Assembly: GCF_019112545.1 (NCBI RefSeq)
Contig: NW_025064882.1
Span: forward strand, 147,575-211,574
Length of the DNA: 64,000 bases
From: Guyanagaster necrorhizus
Taxonomy: Eukaryota; Basidiomycota; Agaricomycetes; Agaricales; Physalacriaceae
Direction: 5' to 3'
A model generated the notes under the pieces. The model saw nothing but the letters and a program-made list of their open reading frames with translations, made no database searches and was not told the origin of the DNA. This document shows, one piece after another, positions 59,359 to 64,000 of this stretch. Position 1 is the stretch's first letter, and every line of letters begins with the position of its first letter. The translations under genes and the position numbers were made by a program.

Positions 59359-61962
59359 AGCTTTTGTATGAAATGTATATAGAAAAGGCATTGGATGTTG
59401 ATAGTGGAGAAGAAAAAAAATGTAGATATAAGTTTTTGACTTATGAAAGTGTAAAAGAGGTGATTGAAATGGTATTTGGTTGGTAGAATTGAAATAGTAG
59501 AGTGAGGCTCTGGTGGCATCTGGAGTAGTCTTGTATCAAGAATGGAATGATTGAGTGACTTTGGATAAGGGTCCTGGTTTGTCTGGATATTGATGGTGGA
59601 ATTCTTTAATAAATTTATCAGTGGAGAACTTAGAGGCTGGTAACCAAGGAAACTCTTCATTAGTACCTTTATAGTCTAGCCACTGGATTTTGTATAGCAG
59701 TGGGCAGTGGACAGTGGAACCAGTGGTCCAGTTTAGAGTTGAGGATTTGAGCTATTTCAAAATGTTCTTCTTCATTGACTTCAACTAGAGGTGGTAGTGG
59801 TTGGATTTGGTTAGAAATGGTGTTTTCTTCTATGGGTTCCAATTGTAACACATTGAAGATGGGGTGAATGGACTGAAGATCTGATAGAAGCCTCAGAGTA
59901 AAAGAGTGGGTACCAGATTGGGCTATGATTTCAAAAGGGCCAAGGTATTTCTCCAAAAATTTTCTGGTCAGACAGGTGGTTTTGATATGTTTGGAGCTGA
60001 GGTAGACCTTGTCCCCCACTGTGAATGGAGGTGTCAGGATCTGATGCTTATCTGCTTGGATCTTATAGCAAGACTGAGCTTCAAAAATTTCATTCTTCAG
60101 TAATTGATGGAGTTCATCCAGATCAACTGAAGTATCAGGCCTGGGCAGAGGTGATGTCCATTTCAGAGTGAACAGTGATGTTGGAGTGGTAATCCTTGTT
60201 AGCAAAAAATGGGGAAATTCTAGTGGATGCATTAGAGGTGTTGTTGTAGGCAAATTCAGCAATGGGTAGGAGAATGTCTCAGTTGTCCTGTTGATAGGAG
60301 CAGTAGATGTGGATATATTGTTCCAGAGTTTAGTTTGCTCATTCAGTTTGTCTGTTGGCCTCCAGATGATAACCAGAGATAAGGTGGAGTTTCATGTCAA
60401 GAGTTATGGCTAAGGCACAAGTAAATTGAGAGATAAATTTGGAGCCACAGTCAGATGTGATATGACTGGATACCTCATGTTTGAAGAATACATGGATAAG
60501 AAAAAGTTGGGTGAGCTCTATAGAGTTGATAGTGTCATGAGTGGAAATGAAGATGGCTTGCTTGCTAGCTCAGTCTATGACTACTAAGATAGTGGTGAAT
60601 CCATTAGAGTCTGGTAGTTGTTCAATGAAGTCCATAGAAATGAAATCCTATAGTCATTCAGAAACTGGCAGAGGTTTGAGTAACCTATAGGGGTGGTGTC
60701 TGGGTGCCTTATTATGCCCACAAACTGTGCAGGACTTAACATAGTGTCAGACATATTCATGTATCTTTGGCTAGGTGTAGTTCTGCTGGACTAGTTCTAA
60801 TGTCTGGTTTTGACCAAAGTGACCTGCCAAGATATAGTCATGATTGTTCTGTAGTATATGGAGATGGAGATCATTAGAGTCTGGGACATAGATGTGGCCT
60901 TCGAAGTGAAGGATATTGGATTCATCAATAGACCATTGAGAGAGAGAGGATTCAGAAGTGGCCTTAGCCTGGTGGAGGCCATCAGAGGATATAGCTTCAG
61001 AGGATTGTGCTTATCTGATATCGGTGTAGAGTTTGTCAATATCCATGATGGCACTAGCCTGTAGAGTGGAGCCTTCAAGATAAGTTGCTCAGAGTGATGC
61101 AGAGAGTTGTTCTTAGATGAACACAGGTCGGAAATTGTGGGGGTTGATTTGAGCATATTGGCTATCCCCCTCTTTAGGGTAGACATCCCATCATCTAGTG
61201 AGCATATCTGGTTTCTCACCAAGTTTTCCAGAGCAGAACTGGATTACTAGATTGAACTGAGATAGGTATTTGGACCAGTGGATCTGTCAGCAGATTAGAA
61301 TCTTAGTGGTGGCAAAGTATTCAAGGTTCTTGTAGTCTGTTATGACATCAATGGAGTCTGTGGAGCCTTCAAGGTAGTGCTGCCAATGTTTAAAGGCTTC
61401 AAAAATGGCTAGAAGCTTTTTGTCATAGATGTCATAGTTGAGTTTGGCATTATAGAGACTCTGAGAGCAGAAAGCGATGGGGTGAATTTTGCCATCTTCA
61501 AGATAGATGGAGAGGATAGCTGCAATTGCATAGTCAGAGGTATCAGTTTTCACCACTATCTTTTGATCAAGAACCCAGTGGGTAAAGAGGGGGGCATATG
61601 TAAAGGCCTGTTTCAACTCATTGAAGGTGGCCAAGCATTTGTCATCAAATTTCTATGGAGTTCCCTTGGGGGTGAGTCGTGTAAGGGGAAGAATGATATC
61701 ACTATATTTGTGTATGAAGCAACAGTAGAAGTTGGCAAAGCCAAGAAAAGATTAGATGTCTTTGACTTTTTGCAGCACCAGCTAGTCAACAATGGCCTTG
61801 ACTTTTTCTTCAGACATGCAAAGTCCTTCAGGTGATAGGATGTAGCCTAGATATTCCATGGAATCTCAGTTGAATTTGCATTTGGAACCTTTGCAATAGA
61901 GTCTATTAGCTCTAAGCCTGCATAGGACCTCACAAACATGTTTCTAGTGATCTTCTGGATTG
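59359..61962 (-). pseudogene. pol remnant of copy c: RT end, RNase H, integrase, chromodomain
   Basis: On the minus strand from 61962 down: RT tail, RNase H (ALFTHWVLDQKIVVKTDTSD, then LYNAKLNYDIYDKKLLAIF, 61287-61634), integrase (about 60800-59800) and the C-terminal region 59669-60262 (PDTSVDLDELHQLLKNEI, GDKVYLSSKHIKTTCLTR, EEHFEIAQILNSKLDHWF). Right edge 61962 is exactly the point of insertion of copy d's LTR, so the N-terminal RT, protease and gag lie beyond the window. Confidence 0.82.
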
Positions 61963-62454
61963 TGTTAGGAACGTGCCAATCGAGTGGGCTTGAGTGCATG
62001 CATGGAGTCCGGCGGAGTGCGTGGGCATTGATGAAGCTATTGGCAACGTCACCCTTGAGTTGGAGCCCAAGGATCTGGATGGACAGAACGGAGTTCTGTC
62101 AGAGAAGTGAACAGGAGTATTCTTCAGAGCGGAATCTGACGGACGAGATAGGGAGGAGTGAGTACGAAGTGTAGATGGCTTATCCAAGTTGATATTCGAA
62201 CTGAGTAGCTACAATGATGTACATGGCTTTATATACTAATGGTAGCTAATTCCGAGTCGGGTTCCATTGGGTTCCGGTGTCGGTATTTGTTACCGAGTTC
62301 GGAGTCTAGATATTACAATGTGAAATACGGATGTGAAATGATACTGGTGAAATGAAATTAGTAGGTAATGGGAAGCAGTCGGAGTCTGGTGGGTGGTGTG
62401 ATTGGATTCGCGGTTGGTTGAGGTGACACGGAGGCCGGCGGCATGCGTGTAACA
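61963..62454 (-). repeat. 3' LTR of family-2 copy d (young)
   Basis: 492 bp, TGTTAGGAACGTGCC ... GCGTGTAACA on plus. Rich in CpG where the LTRs of C, b and c carry TG or CA, so the least mutated copy. On the element's sense strand (minus) a TATATAAAG box lies near 62230. Confidence 0.85.
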
Positions 62455-62468
62455 GTATCCCCCTCTTA
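62455..62468 (-). other. Polypurine tract of copy d
   Basis: CTAAGAGGGGGATAC on the minus strand, touching the LTR boundary. It proves that the accessory gene (62516-63899) is internal to the retrotransposon. Confidence 0.7.
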
Positions 62469-62606
62469 GCGTTCTTGCCCTCAAGAGCGCAGATCCCGAT
62501 GGCCGGTGGGGCCACATGGAAGATTGTTGGTGGCCGTGGGAGTTTTTTCAGCTTGATCTGAAACCACCATCTTTGCCTATATCGTCGCTCACGCACTCCC
62601 GAGCCT

Positions 62607-63899
62607 TTGGTGAGGGGATCCACCCCCGATGGCCCTGAAGAGGCCAAGGAATTGTTTCGTCTGGAATGGCGAACCACGGAGGAAGAATATGCGGAGGCCG
62701 TGGAGAGCCATTTGGAATGGCAAGGGGAGCGGGAGCGGGAGGAAAGAGTCTGGGCAGACCGTGTGGCCCGGGAGGCACAGAAAAAGGAGCAGAAGGAGGA
62801 GTTGGAGAGGAAGAGGGAGGAGGTTCGGCAGGCCACGGAGAGGCAGGCTAAGGAGGCAGAGGAGGCGTTGAAAGAGGCAGCTCGGAGGGAAGCTGAGGAG
62901 AGGGAGGCCGCGGAGTCAGCGGCGAGGGCTGAGGCTGAGGAGGTAGAGCCAGAGGGAATGGTTGCGGAGGATGGGTTGCAAATGACCCCCGCGGAGGCCG
63001 TTGATTTTCGGCTGCATCGAGTGTTGGCAGAACGGTTTGGTTCTGGCCCCGGTCTTCGCTTCAAGAAGGTGACTCGCCCTATGCCTCCGGAATCCGATGA
63101 TGAACAGGACAAGGGGACTGAGGGGGATGATGAGTCCGAGGAATCTGAGGGGACTCTGGAGAGGAGGAAGAGGGTGTGGGAGGGGAAGAGAAGGGCAGCG
63201 GGTCCGGTGGAGAAAGGCCGTAAACGCAAGTTCAGGTCGAGGAGCATAGTGGATGGCAGTGGGACAGAGGTGGTTGTTAGCCCCAAAAAGCGGGCAAAGT
63301 TGGAAGTGGCGGGACTGGCGGGGGGCGAGGAATTGTTAGATGGTGAAAGTAAGTGTCTTGGTTTTCTTTCATGGCTCAACTTAGCTTTTTTGTTTTTAGA
63401 GAGTTGTGTGCGCTGTCATCAAGATGGTGCCCAGTGTTATGCACGCCTGGTAACCAAAGGCGCTGGTCGAGGGCGGACTTGCTCTCGCTGCAAGATCAAG
63501 AAAACCGCCTGTTCGTTCAACAAGGAGGTCACCGCGAGCAAGGTGATCAGCAGTGTGAAGGTCTCCACCGGTCTCCACCAACTTTCACAATTGATACGCA
63601 AGTTGATGCATCGCATGGATGAGTTGGCAGACGAGGTGGCGGATGTTCGCGATACTGTGGCAGGTCTTCAAGACAACTACAGTTCCGATGATATGTCGTC
63701 TCCTTCGGAGCTGTTTTCGGAGTCCGAGGTGGAGGCCTGGAAGAAGGCCCGACTGATTTTCAAGGATGAGAGGGATCAGGAGGTGGAGGATCTTCAGGAG
63801 GCGATGTTGAAGAGGCTGGACGAGGATATAGAGGAGTTGAAGGAGCAGGGGGAGAGTTTGGGTTCCGGTGCGGGCCCATCGGGTTCCGCTTCTTTGTAA
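62607..63899 (+). CDS. Antisense accessory protein of family-2 Gypsy: coiled coil plus Zn2Cys6-like cluster
   Basis: Open for 430 codons on the strand opposite to the element's pol. Residues about 1-130: Glu/Lys/Arg/Ala-rich coiled coil (RLEWRTTEEEYAEAVESH, EALKEAARREAEEREAAE). Then DFRLHRVLAERFGSGPGL and an acidic block (ESDDEQDKGTEGDDESEES); basic nuclear-type motifs (GKRRAAGPVEKGRKRKFRS and SPKKRAKLE); the cluster CVRCHQDGAQC, a 14-residue spacer, CSRCKIKKTAC; a C-terminal coil (LIRKLMHRMDELADEVAD) and an acidic end. An in-frame 51-bp GT-AG intron is likely at 63349-63399 (GTAAGT to TTTTTAG); splicing brings ...DGEK directly to SCVRCHQ. No early ATG is in this frame; the start is unresolved: an upstream ATG at 62516 is in another frame, with a TTTTTTCAG acceptor-like site at 62554-62562. 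Probably a nuclear DNA-binding factor by its parts; role unknown. Four copies occur here. Confidence 0.75.
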   Translation: MVRGSTPDGPEEAKELFRLEWRTTEEEYAEAVESHLEWQGEREREERVWADRVAREAQKKEQKEELERKREEVRQATERQAKEAEEALKEAARREAEEREAAESAARAEAEEVEPEGMVAEDGLQMTPAEAVDFRLHRVLAERFGSGPGLRFKKVTRPMPPESDDEQDKGTEGDDESEESEGTLERRKRVWEGKRRAAGPVEKGRKRKFRSRSIVDGSGTEVVVSPKKRAKLEVAGLAGGEELLDGESKCLGFLSWLNLAFLFLESCVRCHQDGAQCYARLVTKGAGRGRTCSRCKIKKTACSFNKEVTASKVISSVKVSTGLHQLSQLIRKLMHRMDELADEVADVRDTVAGLQDNYSSDDMSSPSELFSESEVEAWKKARLIFKDERDQEVEDLQEAMLKRLDEDIEELKEQGESLGSGAGPSGSASL

Positions 63900-64000
63900 A
63901 TATTTTGTACAAAATGTATATAGAAATGGGTGTCGGATGTTGGTGGTGGAAAAAAAAATGTACATGCAAAAAAAAAAAATTTTTTTTTTTTGACTTTGAA
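63900..64000 (-). other. 3' flank of copy d accessory gene / start of copy d pol side
   Basis: After the accessory stop the sequence matches the spacer that in copies b and c leads to the pol end (TGTATATAGAAA, then TTTTGACTTTGAA). It contains a perfect A12T12 palindrome at 63968-63991 that the other copies lack. Confidence 0.6.

Noticed and set aside
62568..62606. Extending the copy d accessory frame upstream to the ATG at 62516
   Set aside because: That ATG is in a different frame and an in-frame TGA at about 62567 is shared by copies b, c and d. A splice event may join them but cannot be proven by reading.
62306..63379. 357-codon open frame on the minus strand over copy d
   Set aside because: It is the mirror of the accessory gene's charged coiled coil, runs into the LTR, and has a Ser/Pro/Arg composition expected of a reverse-complement shadow; the plus-strand frame has domain logic and conserved homologues.
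1..64000. CRISPR arrays, rRNA operons, prokaryotic operons
   Set aside because: No regularly spaced short repeats or rRNA sequence; intron-rich genes show a eukaryotic genome.

Overview
The window looks like a chromosome segment of a mushroom-forming basidiomycete (Agaricomycetes type). Its host genes are dense, carry many introns of about 45-60 bp, and encode fungal proteins (CWH43, SPIN90/Ldb17, a Zn2Cys6 regulator, an EF-hand MscS channel). Around them lie Ty3/Gypsy chromoviruses, a Ty1/Copia element and a Plavaka-type DNA transposon, a mix typical of repeat-rich basidiomycete genomes. I cannot name the species. LAYOUT: 1-22962 is nested, decayed retrotransposons. Gypsy copy A (plus strand) is interrupted by a complete 8.1 kb Gypsy copy B (minus, two 473 bp LTRs). 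A's reverse transcriptase abuts a Copia element truncated at its own RT (minus, one 203 bp LTR), which abuts Gypsy copy C of a second family (plus). C ends inside the host gene PEX3. 22963-46179 is the host island: broken PEX3 (+), a small conserved membrane protein (+), AP-3 beta adaptin (-), a TMS1/Serinc relic (+), a damaged MET2 (-), SPIN90/Ldb17 (+), CWH43 (-), a Zng1-like G3E GTPase (+), a J-domain protein (+), a Zn2Cys6 transcription factor (-) and an MscS channel (+). 46200-64000 is repeats again: a diverged LTR with gag leader, a Plavaka remnant, Gypsy copy E, then the 3' ends of three family-2 Gypsy copies b, c and d nested one inside the next. MOST INTERESTING: all four family-2 copies (C, b, c, d) carry, between integrase/chromodomain and the 3' LTR, a gene on the strand opposite to pol. 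It encodes a charged coiled-coil protein with a Zn2Cys6-like cysteine cluster. Copy d has it open and CpG-rich; the others are decayed. The accessory gene travels with the family and is not described by standard Gypsy gene lists. CpG dinucleotides are almost absent from all older repeats and normal in host genes. The depletion runs about 630 bp past C's LTR into PEX3, which also has a stop codon and two frameshifts, as if repeat-directed cytosine methylation had spread into the gene. There are no operons. The host genes serve separate housekeeping roles (peroxisome and vacuole biogenesis, actin, GPI-lipid remodelling, methionine synthesis, metal-protein maturation, osmotic/calcium response), several as divergent pairs with promoters of 130-210 bp. 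I saw no convincing tRNA, rRNA or CRISPR array. Coordinates of decayed domains are approximate; exon limits were read by eye from GT-AG signals and protein-family continuity.
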